From Phenylobacterium sp. (GTDB lineage: Bacteria; Pseudomonadota; Alphaproteobacteria; Caulobacterales; Caulobacteraceae): DNA of 64,000 nucleotides. The notes under the pieces were generated by a model, which made no database searches, had not been told where the DNA came from, and saw only the letters and a list, made by a program, of their open reading frames with translations. Shown here piece by piece: positions 10,340 through 19,614 of this stretch. Position numbers and translations under genes: made by a program. The stretch lies in assembly GCF_030651185.1 (NCBI RefSeq), contig NZ_JAUSCJ010000001.1, positions 18,968 through 82,967 on the forward strand. Reading direction: 5' to 3'. The stretch's first letter is position 1. Each line of letters starts with the position of its first letter.

Positions 10340-11668
10340 ATGGCTCTGGGCGTCCATGCGCGGGTTCTGATCGTCGCGCGCGACGACGCCCTGGCGGGTC
10401 CCCTCGCCGAGGGTCTGGACCGGCTCGGCTGGCGCACCGTCACGGCGCGCGGCCCCTATGCCGCCATCGCAGCGCTGAGCGACCTGCAGGTCGAGGCCGC
10501 CATCGTCGACCTCGCCAGCGGCGGCCACGAGGCTCTGACCCTGGCCAAGCGCCTTAAGGCCGCCTGCGCGCCCCGCCGCCTGCCCGTCATCGCCATCGGC
10601 GCGCCGGGTCCGGAACTGGACGGCCTGAACTTCGACCTCACCCTGACGGCCCCGGTGCATCCGGCCCAGGTGGTGCTGCGCCTGGAGACCCTGGTGCGGA
10701 TGGCTATCGCCGAGGAGGAGTTCGAGCTGCGGCTGGAGACCTTCAGCGAGCGCGGCCGGCGGCTGGAAATGCCCGATCCCGATCCCAGCCCCTTCAAGGT
10801 GCTGGCCATCGGCGAGCCCGCGCCGCAGTTCCTGGCGCTCTCCAACGCCCTGACGGGGTCGGGCGCGGAGGTCGTGGGCGCCTTCACGGCCTATACGGCC
10901 TTCGACTATCTGCACGAGCGGCCCTTCGACGCCGTGGTGCTGTGGGCCGGGGACAACAGCCAGGAGGCGCTGTCCATCGCGGCGGGCATGCGCCGCAACA
11001 CCCGGCTCTATCACACGCCCGCCCTGCTCTACATGAAGCAGGAAAGCTACGTGACCATGTCTGAGGCCTATCACCGGGGCATCTCCGACGTGGCCTCTCC
11101 GGAAACGCCGGAGACCGAGACCGCCAAGCGGGTGATCGAGTTGGCGCGCAGCTATCGCCGGCAGACCGCGATCCGCAAGGCCCTGGAAAAGGCTCGCGCC
11201 TCGGGCCTGATGGACCCGGCGACCGGCCTCTTCACCCGGGACCTGTTCGCCACCCACCTAGGGCGCCTCGCCCAGGCCTCACGACTGCGCAATCGGCCGC
11301 TGTCGGTCTGTGTGCTCAAGGTCTCCAACCGACCGGACGTCGACAACGCCCGCCATGGCGGCTGGCTGGACCGCGCTATCCCGCAGATCGGCTCGATGAT
11401 CGGCCGCCTGGTGCGGGTCGAGGATACGGCCGCCCGCCTAGGTCCCGAGGTCTTCGCCCTCGCCCTGCCCGCCACCCCCCAGGCCTCGGCCCGGGCGGCG
11501 GGTGAGCGCATCGCCGCCGTGATCGGCTGCACCGCCTTCGAGGCCGGCGAGGGCAAGGCGCCCTTCGTGGTGGAATTCGACATCGGCGTCGCCGAGGTCA
11601 GCCTGGCGGCGGGTGTGGGCAAGGCGCTGGAGGAAGCCGCAGCAAGGGCCGTGGAGCGGGCGGGCTGA
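10340..11668 (+). CDS. popA: PopA-like REC-REC-degenerate GGDEF cyclic-di-GMP effector
   Basis: 442 residues: receiver 1 (about 6-125, phospho-acceptor position Asp57 in AIVDLA), receiver 2 (about 155-270, acceptor position degenerate in VVLWAG) and a GGDEF-like domain (about 290-442). The GGDEF signature is replaced by RLGPEVF, so no cyclase activity is expected. The RxxD inhibitory-site motif is kept as RVED at 359-362. This architecture and length match Caulobacter PopA, which binds c-di-GMP and, through RcdA, targets the cell-cycle regulator CtrA for ClpXP degradation. mfd and sdhE follow on the other strand. A GANTC methylation site (GATTC) lies upstream. Confidence 0.85.
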   Translation: MALGVHARVLIVARDDALAGPLAEGLDRLGWRTVTARGPYAAIAALSDLQVEAAIVDLASGGHEALTLAKRLKAACAPRRLPVIAIGAPGPELDGLNFDLTLTAPVHPAQVVLRLETLVRMAIAEEEFELRLETFSERGRRLEMPDPDPSPFKVLAIGEPAPQFLALSNALTGSGAEVVGAFTAYTAFDYLHERPFDAVVLWAGDNSQEALSIAAGMRRNTRLYHTPALLYMKQESYVTMSEAYHRGISDVASPETPETETAKRVIELARSYRRQTAIRKALEKARASGLMDPATGLFTRDLFATHLGRLAQASRLRNRPLSVCVLKVSNRPDVDNARHGGWLDRAIPQIGSMIGRLVRVEDTAARLGPEVFALALPATPQASARAAGERIAAVIGCTAFEAGEGKAPFVVEFDIGVAEVSLAAGVGKALEEAAARAVERAG

Positions 11669-11674
11669 CCTAAG

Positions 11675-11814
11675 CCTTCCCCCTCGATGGGGGAAGGTTG
11701 GATGGGGGTGTGTCCGCTGGCTTCGGCGAAATCTTAGGTGGGCGCCAACCTGGGGCCACCTGCGCGACTCTGCACTCACCCCCAACCCTACCCTTGCCCC
11801 ATCGAGGGGGAAGG
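11675..11814. repeat. long inverted repeat between popA and mfd
   Basis: Arms 11675-11710 and 11777-11814 are imperfect inverted copies of about 36 bp, with a 66-bp spacer. The left arm also folds on itself (CCTTCCCCC with GGGGGAAGG). It fills the whole gap between the popA and mfd stop codons, so it probably ends both transcripts. The C/G-block pattern resembles dispersed palindromes of alphaproteobacteria. Confidence 0.75.
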
Positions 11815-11816
11815 AA

Positions 11817-14800
11817 TCAGGCCGCCACCGCCGCCCCGGCCAACTTGGCCAGTTCCGACAGCACCCGCTCCGCCGCATTGAGCCGCTGTTCCGGGGTTTC
11901 CCATTCGCCGCGCACCACGACCTTGTTGTCCGGGCGGACCTTCCAGGCGACCTGGTTCTTGGTCACGAACTGCATGAGCCCCATGGGATTGGGGAAGTCC
12001 TCGTTGCGGAAGGTGACCACGGCGCCCTTCGGCCCCACGTCGATCTTGGCGACATTGGCCTCACGGCACAGACCCTTGATGGCCACGACCTTCAGCAGCT
12101 GGCCGGCTTCCGGCGGAAGGGGGCCGAAGCGGTCGATCATCTCGGCGGCCAGGGCCTCGCGGTCGCCGGACTTCTCGGCGTCGGACAGGCGGCGATAGAG
12201 CGACAGGCGCACGTGCAGGTCGGGGACGTAGTCCTCGGGAATCAGCACGGCGGCGCCGGTATTGATCTGCGGCGACCAGCCCCGGTCGGCGGCGCCCTCA
12301 CCCTTGCCGGCCAGTTCCTTCAGGTCGTTGACCGCGTCCTCCAGCATCTGCTGGTACAGCTCGACGCCGATCTCGCGGATGTGGCCCGACTGTTCCTCGC
12401 CCAGCAGGTTGCCGCCGCCGCGCTGGTCCAGGTCGTGGCTGGCCAGCTGGAAGCCGGCGCCCAGGCTGTCGAGGGACTGCAGCACCTTCAGGCGGCGCTC
12501 GGCCGAGATGGTGATCTGCTTCTCGGCGGGCGTGGTCATGTAGGCATAGGCGCGCGCCTTGGCCCGGCCGACCCGGCCGCGCAGCTGGTAGAGCTGGGCC
12601 AGGCCGAACATGTCGGCGCGGTGGATGATCAGGGTGTTGGCCGTGGGGATGTCCAGGCCGCTCTCGACGATCGTGGTCGACAGCAGCACGTCGTACTGGC
12701 CCTCGTAGAAGGCGCTCATCACGTCTTCCAGCTGGGTCGGAGCCATCTGGCCGTGGCCGACGACGTAGCGGACCTCCGGCACCTGCTCGCGCAGGAACCG
12801 CTCCAGCTCGGTGAGGTCGGAGATGCGCGGCACCACGTAATAGGCCTGGCCGCCACGGTACTTCTCCCGCAGCAGGGCTTCGCGGATGACGATGGGGTCG
12901 AAGGGGGTGACGTAGGTGCGCACCGCCAGGCGGTCCACCGGCGGGGTGGCGATGATCGACATCTCCCGGATGCCCGACAGCGACATCTGCAGGGTGCGCG
13001 GGATCGGCGTGGCGGTCAGGGTCAGCATGTGCACGTCGGCGCGAAGCTCCTTGAGCTTCTCCTTGTGCTTGACCCCGAAGTGCTGCTCCTCGTCGACGAT
13101 CACCAGGCCGAGGTTCTTGAAGCCCACCTGCTTGGACAGCACCGCGTGGGTGCCGACGATGATCTCCACCTCGCCGTTCTTCAGCGCCTCGCGGGTCTCG
13201 GCGGCTTCCTTGGGCGGCACCAGGCGCGACAGGCGGGTGACCTTGATCGGCCAGCCCTGGAAGCGCTCGGTGAAGGTCTTGTAGTGCTGGCGGGCCAGCA
13301 GGGTGGTGGGCGCGACGATGGCCACCTGCTGGCCGCTCATCGCCACCACGAAGGCCGCGCGCAGGGCCACCTCAGTCTTGCCGAAGCCGACGTCGCCGCA
13401 GATCAGACGGTCCATGGGCTTTCCAGCCCCCAGATCTTCGAGAATGTCGCCGATGGCCGACAGCTGGTCGTCGGTCTCCTCGTAGGGGAAGCGGGCGCAG
13501 AACTCGTCGAACACCCCGTGCGGCGGATCGACAGGATCGGTCGTCCGCGTGGCGCGGGCCGCGGCGATCTGGATCAGGCCGATGGCCATGTCCCGAAGGC
13601 GTTCTTTCGCTTTCGCCTTGCGCGCCTGCCAGGCCGCGCCGCCCAGGCGGTCCAGCTGGACGCCGTCGCCCTCGGAGCCATAGCGCGTCAGCAGGTCGAT
13701 GTTCTCGACGGGCAGGTAGAGCTTGGCCTCGGCGCCGTACTGCAGTTCCAGGCAATCGTGCGGCGCGCCCTGGACCTCCAGGGTCTTCAGTCCCTCATAG
13801 CGGCCGATCCCGTGGTCGATGTGGACCACCAGGTCGCCGGGGCTGAGAGACGAGGCCTCGGCCAGGAAGTTGGACGCCCGGCGCTTGCGGCGCGGTCGGG
13901 CCAGGCGATCGCCGAGGATGTCGGTCTCAGAGATCACCGCCAGGGTGTCAGTCTCGAACCCGGACTCCAGCGGCAGGACAACCCGCTGCGGGAACTTGGG
14001 ATTGGCGGCCTTGGCGGCGTCCCAATAGGGCGCTTGCGTCACGTTCGTCAGGCCGTGGTCAGCCAGCATGACCCCGAGGCGTTCCGAGGAACCCTCGGAC
14101 CAGGAGGCGAACAGCACGCGTTTTCCCGCCGCGGCCAGGCGCATGGCGTGATCGGCGGTGGCCTGGAACAGGTTTACCGAGTCCTGCTGGCGCTCGGCGA
14201 TGAAGGTGCGACCCTGCCGCGCGCCCATGTCCACCACCAGCTCGCCCTCGGCCTCCTGGAAGGCGGAGAACTGGCGGGTGGCGCGTTCGGCCAGGCGGGC
14301 GCGCCATTCCTCAGCGGTCAGGTAGAGGCGGTCGGGTTCCAGCGGATGGTAGTGGACCTTGCGGTCGGCCTGGGCGCGGGCGTCATAGGCGTCAGCGATC
14401 ATCGCCAGGCGCTCGTCGCGGGCCTGGCTGGCCAGGTGGTCGACGCCGATCAGAGCCGAGCCCGGCAGGTAGTCGAACAGGGTCGCCATCGACGGGTAGA
14501 ACAGGGGGAGCCAGTGCTCCATGCCCGCCCGTCGACCGCCGCCGCTGACCGTCTCATAGAGCGGATCGCCGCCGGGGGCGCCGAAGGCCTCCACATAGCC
14601 ACGGCGGAACCGGGAGATGGACTCCTTGTCCAGCAGGGCCTCGCTCACCGGCAGGAGGCTGACCTCCTTCAGCTGGCGGGTGGAGCGCTGGGTGTCGGGG
14701 TCGAAGCCGCGGATGGACTCCAGGGTGTCGCCGAACAGGTCCAGGCGCACCGGCTCCTCGGCGTTGGGCGGGAAGACGTCGATGACGCCGCCGCGGATTG

Positions 14801-15323
14801 CGAATTCGCCCCGCTCCGAGACGGTGGAGGCCCGCGCATAGCCGTTGACGGCGAAATAGCGCTCCAGGTCGGCGATCTCGACCACATTGCCGGTGCGGGC
14901 TGAGTAGGCCGCGCCCTGGACCACGTCCTTGGGCGGCACGCGCTGCATGAGGGCCGGCGTGGTGGTGACCAGCAGGGTCGGCTTCTTGGCGTCCAGGCCC
15001 TGGGCCAGGCGCGCGAGCGTGGTCATCCGCTGGGCGGCGACGCCCGGCGAGGGGCCGGTGCGGTCATAGGGCAGGCAATCCCAGGACGGAAACTGCAGCA
15101 CCTCGATGCCCTGGGCGAAGAACTTGAAGGCGTCGATAAAGGCCGAGAGCCGCGAGCCGTCGCGGGCCACGAACACCGACAACCCGCCGCGGGCGCGGAC
15201 GATGTCGGCCATAACCAGGGCGTCGAACCCCTCGGGCGCGCCGATCAGGTCGAGGCGGCCGGGGTCGGTGGCGATGCGGCGGTGATCCGCAGCGCTGGGC
15301 GCACGCGAACCGTCAGCCGCCAT
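11817..15323 (-). CDS. mfd: transcription-repair coupling factor
   Basis: 1168-residue Mfd: removes RNA polymerase stalled at lesions and recruits the UvrABC excision system. N-terminal UvrB-homology region, then the RNA-polymerase-interacting CarD-like module (GDLVVHIDHGIGRYEGL). The SF2 translocase follows with Walker A GDVGFGKTEVALRAAF, Walker B DEEQHFGV, LTLTATPIPRTL and QLRGRVGRAK, then the TRCF C-terminal domain (GNLLGEEQSGHI). The ATG at 15323 overlaps the sdhE stop. An in-frame ATG at 15344 would add seven residues. sdhE and mfd are probably cotranscribed. Confidence 0.97.
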   Translation of the reverse strand: MAADGSRAPSAADHRRIATDPGRLDLIGAPEGFDALVMADIVRARGGLSVFVARDGSRLSAFIDAFKFFAQGIEVLQFPSWDCLPYDRTGPSPGVAAQRMTTLARLAQGLDAKKPTLLVTTTPALMQRVPPKDVVQGAAYSARTGNVVEIADLERYFAVNGYARASTVSERGEFAIRGGVIDVFPPNAEEPVRLDLFGDTLESIRGFDPDTQRSTRQLKEVSLLPVSEALLDKESISRFRRGYVEAFGAPGGDPLYETVSGGGRRAGMEHWLPLFYPSMATLFDYLPGSALIGVDHLASQARDERLAMIADAYDARAQADRKVHYHPLEPDRLYLTAEEWRARLAERATRQFSAFQEAEGELVVDMGARQGRTFIAERQQDSVNLFQATADHAMRLAAAGKRVLFASWSEGSSERLGVMLADHGLTNVTQAPYWDAAKAANPKFPQRVVLPLESGFETDTLAVISETDILGDRLARPRRKRRASNFLAEASSLSPGDLVVHIDHGIGRYEGLKTLEVQGAPHDCLELQYGAEAKLYLPVENIDLLTRYGSEGDGVQLDRLGGAAWQARKAKAKERLRDMAIGLIQIAAARATRTTDPVDPPHGVFDEFCARFPYEETDDQLSAIGDILEDLGAGKPMDRLICGDVGFGKTEVALRAAFVVAMSGQQVAIVAPTTLLARQHYKTFTERFQGWPIKVTRLSRLVPPKEAAETREALKNGEVEIIVGTHAVLSKQVGFKNLGLVIVDEEQHFGVKHKEKLKELRADVHMLTLTATPIPRTLQMSLSGIREMSIIATPPVDRLAVRTYVTPFDPIVIREALLREKYRGGQAYYVVPRISDLTELERFLREQVPEVRYVVGHGQMAPTQLEDVMSAFYEGQYDVLLSTTIVESGLDIPTANTLIIHRADMFGLAQLYQLRGRVGRAKARAYAYMTTPAEKQITISAERRLKVLQSLDSLGAGFQLASHDLDQRGGGNLLGEEQSGHIREIGVELYQQMLEDAVNDLKELAGKGEGAADRGWSPQINTGAAVLIPEDYVPDLHVRLSLYRRLSDAEKSGDREALAAEMIDRFGPLPPEAGQLLKVVAIKGLCREANVAKIDVGPKGAVVTFRNEDFPNPMGLMQFVTKNQVAWKVRPDNKVVVRGEWETPEQRLNAAERVLSELAKLAGAAVAA

Positions 15324-15603
15324 GTCTGTCGCCCCGGATCTCATAGACCTTGAACCGGAACGCCTTGATCTGGTTCAGCAGCGACCCGTCGAATTCCGGC
15401 GGCACGTCCGTCCGCTCCATGATCCATTCGTAGAGATCATGGTCGGGTTGTTCGAGCAGCTCTTCGAAGAGGTCGAGGTCCTGCGGCGACAGCTCATGGG
15501 CATGGCTGTCCGCGAACGGCCCCAGAATGAGGTCCGCTTCCCTGAAGCCCCTGTGCCACGCACGGAACTTCAGTTTTCGCAGGCGGGTGTCATCAATCGA
15601 CAT
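15313..15603 (-). CDS. sdhE: succinate dehydrogenase flavinylation factor SdhE
   Basis: 96-residue SdhE/Sdh5 (DUF339, YgfY) protein, which helps attach FAD covalently to the SdhA subunit. The family motif RGxxE appears as HRGFREADLILGPFA near residues 18-32, with Ala following Glu as usual. The C-terminal FEELLEQPDHDLYEWI is characteristic. Its 3' end overlaps the mfd start by 11 bp. Adjacency to mfd or recG is common in alphaproteobacteria. Confidence 0.93.
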   Translation of the reverse strand: MSIDDTRLRKLKFRAWHRGFREADLILGPFADSHAHELSPQDLDLFEELLEQPDHDLYEWIMERTDVPPEFDGSLLNQIKAFRFKVYEIRGDRHGG

Positions 15604-15654
15604 GTGGACGGGCCGATATAGGGCCGCCCGTCCCCCGACGCCAGCGTCTAGGTG

Positions 15655-16275
15655 TCAGTCGCCGCCAAACCAGTTGAAGGACAGGTTCTTGAAGGGGGTC
15701 TGGCCGATCAAGAGGCCGGTCCGCAGGACCGTTTCCTGGGCGCCGGGGCCCGCCGCGCGAGCGCGCTTCAAGGCCGCCATGTCGATGGTCCCGTCCAGCT
15801 GGACCACGCCGAGGGTGGCGTCCTTGCCAGTGAACTTCAGATCGCCGCCGCCGATCTTGTAGCTGGTGGGCAGGACCCGGATGGTCTTGGCATAGGTCGT
15901 CTGGCCCATTTCGTTCTCGCCATTGGCGCTGGTGACATCGACGAAGTCGAACATGATGGGGCCGGCGGGGCCGTCTTGGGCGCCGCCTTCCCAGGCCGTG
16001 AAGTCCTCCTCCAGGCCGAAGCTGATGTTCTCCAGGCGCCAGTTCCCGACCTTCACCTCGGTATCGGGGATGTAATAGCCGAAGACGTCCTCGCCCTTCA
16101 CGTGGCTGAAGCCGCCCGCCGCCGGGGCCGGGACGGCGGGCGCCGCGGCGGGGGCCGCGGCGGGGGCCGCGGGCGGCTGGAAGCCCGAGCTGGAGGCCTC
16201 GGTCTGGCCGCCGGATTGCTGGTTGCAGCCTGCCAGCAAGGTGGCCAAGGCCGTGGCGGTCAACAGGTTGCGCAT
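15655..16275 (-). CDS. predicted lipoprotein, function unknown
   Basis: 206 residues. The N-terminal signal MRNLLTATALATLLAGC has lipobox LAGC with acylated Cys17. An Ala/Pro-rich flexible linker (about 33-53) follows, then a compact domain (about 58-206) with VGNWRLENISFGLEEDF and ending FNWFGGD. I do not recognise the domain. It is divergent from recG (78 bp between starts) and stands alone. Likely an envelope protein exposed in the periplasm. Confidence 0.8.
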   Translation of the reverse strand: MRNLLTATALATLLAGCNQQSGGQTEASSSGFQPPAAPAAAPAAAPAVPAPAAGGFSHVKGEDVFGYYIPDTEVKVGNWRLENISFGLEEDFTAWEGGAQDGPAGPIMFDFVDVTSANGENEMGQTTYAKTIRVLPTSYKIGGGDLKFTGKDATLGVVQLDGTIDMAALKRARAAGPGAQETVLRTGLLIGQTPFKNLSFNWFGGD

Positions 16276-16352
16276 AGGATTCTTTCCCCAAAGGTCGGCG
16301 GCAGATCATCATGGGCGGCGCCAGGCGTCCAGCTTCGCGCTATGATCGCGCC

Positions 16353-18428
16353 ATGCGGCCCGAGATTCTGTTTCCTCTCTACGCCCCGGTGACCACGCTG
16401 AAGGGCGTGGGCTCGCGGGTGGCGCCCTTGCTGGAGAAGCTGGCCGGCCCGATCGTGCGCGACGTGCTGTTCCTGGCGCCCCATTCCCTGGTGCGCCGCA
16501 GACCCGCCACGGTGAACACCGCCCTCGAGGGCGAGGTGCAGACCTTCACCGTCGAGATTGACGAGCATCAGAAGCCGCGCAGCCCGCAGCAGCCCTGGAA
16601 GATCCGCACCTTCGACGGCTCCGGCTTCCTGACCCTGGTCTATTTCGGCAGCTTCGGGCACGCGGTCGCCGAGAAGAACCCGGTAGGGGCCAAGCGGATC
16701 GTCTCGGGCAAGGTCGAGCGGTTCGGTTCGGAATGGCAGATCAGTCATCCCGACTACCTGGTGGCCCCCGACAAGGCCGATGAGATCCCGGAGGTGGAGA
16801 CCGTCTATCCGGCCACCGCCGGCCTGCCGGCACGCACGGTGCGCAAGCTGGCCCTGCAGGCCCTCACCCACGCCGCCGACCTGCCGGAGTGGCAGGACCC
16901 CGCCTGGCTGGCCAAGGGCGGTTTTCCGACATGGAAGGCGGCGCTGGAGCGCCTGCATGCCCCGGCCAGCGAGGGCGACCTGTTGCCGATGGCCGCCCAC
17001 ATCCGCCGCCTGGCCTATGACGAACTGCTGGCCCACCAACTGGCCATGGCCCAGCGCAAGGCTGACCGCCGCGCCGAACCCGCCGAGAAGATCGCGCCGG
17101 GCCCCACGGCCGCCGCCATCGTCGCCGACCTGCCCTTCAAGCTGACCGGGGCGCAGGAGCGCGCCATGGCCGACGTTCGCCGCGACTTCGCCGCCGGAGA
17201 GCGGATGAGCCGGCTGCTGCAGGGGGATGTCGGCTCGGGCAAGACCGTCGTGGCCATGCTGGCCATGGCCGATGTGGCCGCTGCCGGCGCCCAAAGCGCC
17301 CTGATGGCGCCCACCGAGATCCTGGCCCGCCAGCACTATGAGACCCTGTCAGGCCCCCTCGCCGCCCATGGGATCACCTGCGTGCTGCTCACCGGCCGCG
17401 ACAAGGGCGCGGCGCGGGCCGAGAAGCTGCGGGCCATCGCCAGCGGGGCGGCCCAGGTGGCCGTGGGCACCCACGCGCTCTTCCAGAACGAGGTTCATTT
17501 CCAGAACCTGCAACTGGCGGTCGTCGACGAGCAACACCGGTTTGGCGTGGCCCAGCGCCAGTTGCTGCAGGCCAAGGGCCGATCGGTCCACCTGCTGGCC
17601 ATGTCGGCGACCCCGATCCCCCGGACCCTGGAGCTCACCGTCTACGGCGACCTCGACGTCAGCAAGATCGACGAGAAGCCGCCGGGCCGCACGCCGGTCG
17701 CCACCCGCGCCGCGCCCATGACCCGGGTCGACGAGGTGGAAGCCCGCCTGCGCGAAGCCGTGGCCGGCGGCGCCCAGGCCTTCTGGATCTGCCCGCTCGT
17801 TTCGGAGTCCGAGCTGGTGGACCTGAAGGCCGCCGAACAGCGGGCCATCGAGCTGCGCGCCACGATCGGCGACGGCGTCGGCCTGGTGCACGGCAAGATG
17901 ACCGGCCCGGAGAAGGACGCCGTGATGGCCGACTTCGCCGACAACCGGATCAAGGTGCTGGTGGCCACGACGGTCGTGGAGGTGGGCGTCAACGTCCCCA
18001 ACGCCACGATCATGGTGATTGAGCAGGCCGAACGCTTCGGCCTGGCCCAGCTGCACCAGCTGCGCGGTCGGGTCGGCCGCGGGCGGCGGGAGAGTTCCTG
18101 CGTCCTGCTTTACGACCCGCCGCTGTCGGAGACCGCCCAGAAGCGGCTAGATATCCTGCGGCGCACCGACGACGGGTTCCAGATCGCCGAAACCGACCTG
18201 GAGCTGCGCGGCGGCGGCGACGCGCTGGGCCTGCGCCAGAGCGGGTTCCCCGACTATGTCTTCGCCGATCCCTTCGCGCACCGGGACCTGATCGCCGCCG
18301 CGGGCGACGACGCGCGACTGATCATCGCCCGCGATCCGGAGCTGACGAGCGAGCGAGGCAAGGCGCTCCAGGTTCTGCAGGAGCTGTTCGACTGGCGCGC
18401 GAGTTCGCCGTTGAAGGATGCCGGGTAG
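16353..18428 (+). CDS. recG: ATP-dependent DNA helicase RecG
   Basis: 691-residue RecG, which reverses stalled replication forks and branch-migrates Holliday junctions. An N-terminal wedge/OB domain (TFDGSGFLTLVYFG) precedes the SF2 helicase core: Walker A QGDVGSGKTVVAMLAM, DEQHRFGV (motif II), LAMSATPIPRTLELTVYG (motif III) and QLRGRVGRG (motif VI). The RecG tail is present (TDDGFQIAETDLELRGGGD). ATG 16353 is preferred because codons upstream in frame look non-coding. It ends one base before the convergent DUF3089 stop. Confidence 0.96.
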   Translation: MRPEILFPLYAPVTTLKGVGSRVAPLLEKLAGPIVRDVLFLAPHSLVRRRPATVNTALEGEVQTFTVEIDEHQKPRSPQQPWKIRTFDGSGFLTLVYFGSFGHAVAEKNPVGAKRIVSGKVERFGSEWQISHPDYLVAPDKADEIPEVETVYPATAGLPARTVRKLALQALTHAADLPEWQDPAWLAKGGFPTWKAALERLHAPASEGDLLPMAAHIRRLAYDELLAHQLAMAQRKADRRAEPAEKIAPGPTAAAIVADLPFKLTGAQERAMADVRRDFAAGERMSRLLQGDVGSGKTVVAMLAMADVAAAGAQSALMAPTEILARQHYETLSGPLAAHGITCVLLTGRDKGAARAEKLRAIASGAAQVAVGTHALFQNEVHFQNLQLAVVDEQHRFGVAQRQLLQAKGRSVHLLAMSATPIPRTLELTVYGDLDVSKIDEKPPGRTPVATRAAPMTRVDEVEARLREAVAGGAQAFWICPLVSESELVDLKAAEQRAIELRATIGDGVGLVHGKMTGPEKDAVMADFADNRIKVLVATTVVEVGVNVPNATIMVIEQAERFGLAQLHQLRGRVGRGRRESSCVLLYDPPLSETAQKRLDILRRTDDGFQIAETDLELRGGGDALGLRQSGFPDYVFADPFAHRDLIAAAGDDARLIIARDPELTSERGKALQVLQELFDWRASSPLKDAG

Positions 18429-18429
18429 C

Positions 18430-19611
18430 TCAGTTGATCCGATGCACAGGATGCGGTTTGACGGCCCGCACCTCGGTGATCGGCGGCGCAGGCCGGGCGA
18501 ACCCGGGGCTCGACGTCAGCGCCACCACCCGCCCCTTCGCGTCGGCCTCGAGGTCGCCATAGAACAGGTTGTAGCCGGGGACCTTGCGCCTATCGGCCCA
18601 GGAGCCGGCGCTCTTCAGCATCTTGGGCTTGGGTCGCGAGACCCGCAGGATCCCCTCCTCGCACTTGGCCGAGACCTGGCGGGTCAGGAAGGCGGGCCGC
18701 GCGCCCCATTCGAGGCCGGTGGCGTTGGCTGCGCCCTGGTTCAGCTTGGCGGGCGCCGCGGCGTTGGTGGTCGCCCCCAGCAGCGGATTGAAACACAGGG
18801 GTGCGCGGCCCGAGATGTTCTCCAGTTCGCCATTGGCGTCCCAAACCAGGGATCGATCCTTGAGCGCCTGGACACGTTCGATGTCGTGCTCGAAGGCCGA
18901 GGCCCAGGCGGCGAGGCACCCTGGCTCATTCGGGCGCGCGCAGGGCGTGAGCGGCGGGGCGTCGGCGGGAACCACGGTCTCGATCAGGTAAGCCGCCGCC
19001 AGGCGGGCGCGCACGGCGGGGTCGCGGGCGATCTCGTCGGCGATCAGGCGTGAGGCGAGCGTCCCGCCCTGCTCCACGCCGACGATGACGAAGGGGCGGC
19101 CCTTGTTGTCGGCGGCCATGTATTCCCGGAAGGCCGCGAGCACATCGGCATAGGCGAAGCGCCGCGCGTCCCGGGCGTCCTCGCGCAGGGTCAGCAGGGT
19201 GTAGAGGCTGGCCTGGCGGTAGCGCGGGGCGAACAGCCGGCCGACGCGCAGGAAGGGGCCTGCATAGTTGGGGGCCACGACCCGCCGGAAGAACTTGTCC
19301 GACGGCACATCATCGATGGGGCTGACCCAGTCGCCGCCGCCATCATAGCTGGTGGGGCCGACGAAGAAGATGTCGGCCGGCGGATCGGCCGTGGTCCAGA
19401 CCTCGGGCTTGGCGGGCAGCAGGGCCCAGGCGGCGCGTTGGGTATAATCCGGGGCGGCCGGCGGCCGGTAGGTCTGGAACGGCACCTTAGGGTCCAGCGC
19501 ATTGCTGGCGATGTCATCGCGCCACCAGAAGGCGGCCGTCACCACCAGCGCCACGAGGCCCAGGGCGGCGGCGGTGACCAGACGCTTGAAGCCCTTCGGA
19601 CGCTGCGCCAT
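18430..19611 (-). CDS. DUF3089 alpha/beta-hydrolase-like membrane-anchored protein
   Basis: 393 residues with one N-terminal membrane anchor (about 9-28, VTAAALGLVALVVTAAFWW) and a DUF3089 domain. Typical marks are DIFFVGPTSY, RYRQASLY, and FVIVGVEQGGTLASRLI, where the nucleophile-elbow position reads GVEQGG instead of the GHSQG usual in the family. So Ser is replaced by Glu at that spot, and catalysis may be lost or altered. It is the last gene of the kdsA-hldE-hldD operon (3 bp after hldD), which links it loosely to LPS core or envelope work. Confidence 0.85.
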   Translation of the reverse strand: MAQRPKGFKRLVTAAALGLVALVVTAAFWWRDDIASNALDPKVPFQTYRPPAAPDYTQRAAWALLPAKPEVWTTADPPADIFFVGPTSYDGGGDWVSPIDDVPSDKFFRRVVAPNYAGPFLRVGRLFAPRYRQASLYTLLTLREDARDARRFAYADVLAAFREYMAADNKGRPFVIVGVEQGGTLASRLIADEIARDPAVRARLAAAYLIETVVPADAPPLTPCARPNEPGCLAAWASAFEHDIERVQALKDRSLVWDANGELENISGRAPLCFNPLLGATTNAAAPAKLNQGAANATGLEWGARPAFLTRQVSAKCEEGILRVSRPKPKMLKSAGSWADRRKVPGYNLFYGDLEADAKGRVVALTSSPGFARPAPPITEVRAVKPHPVHRIN

Positions 19612-19614
19612 CGC

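Noticed and set aside
11613..14903. 1096-codon open frame antisense to mfd
   Set aside because: Antisense shadow caused by GC-rich third positions. The sense frame has clear Mfd motifs; the antisense product is low-complexity, rich in Gly, His and Gln.
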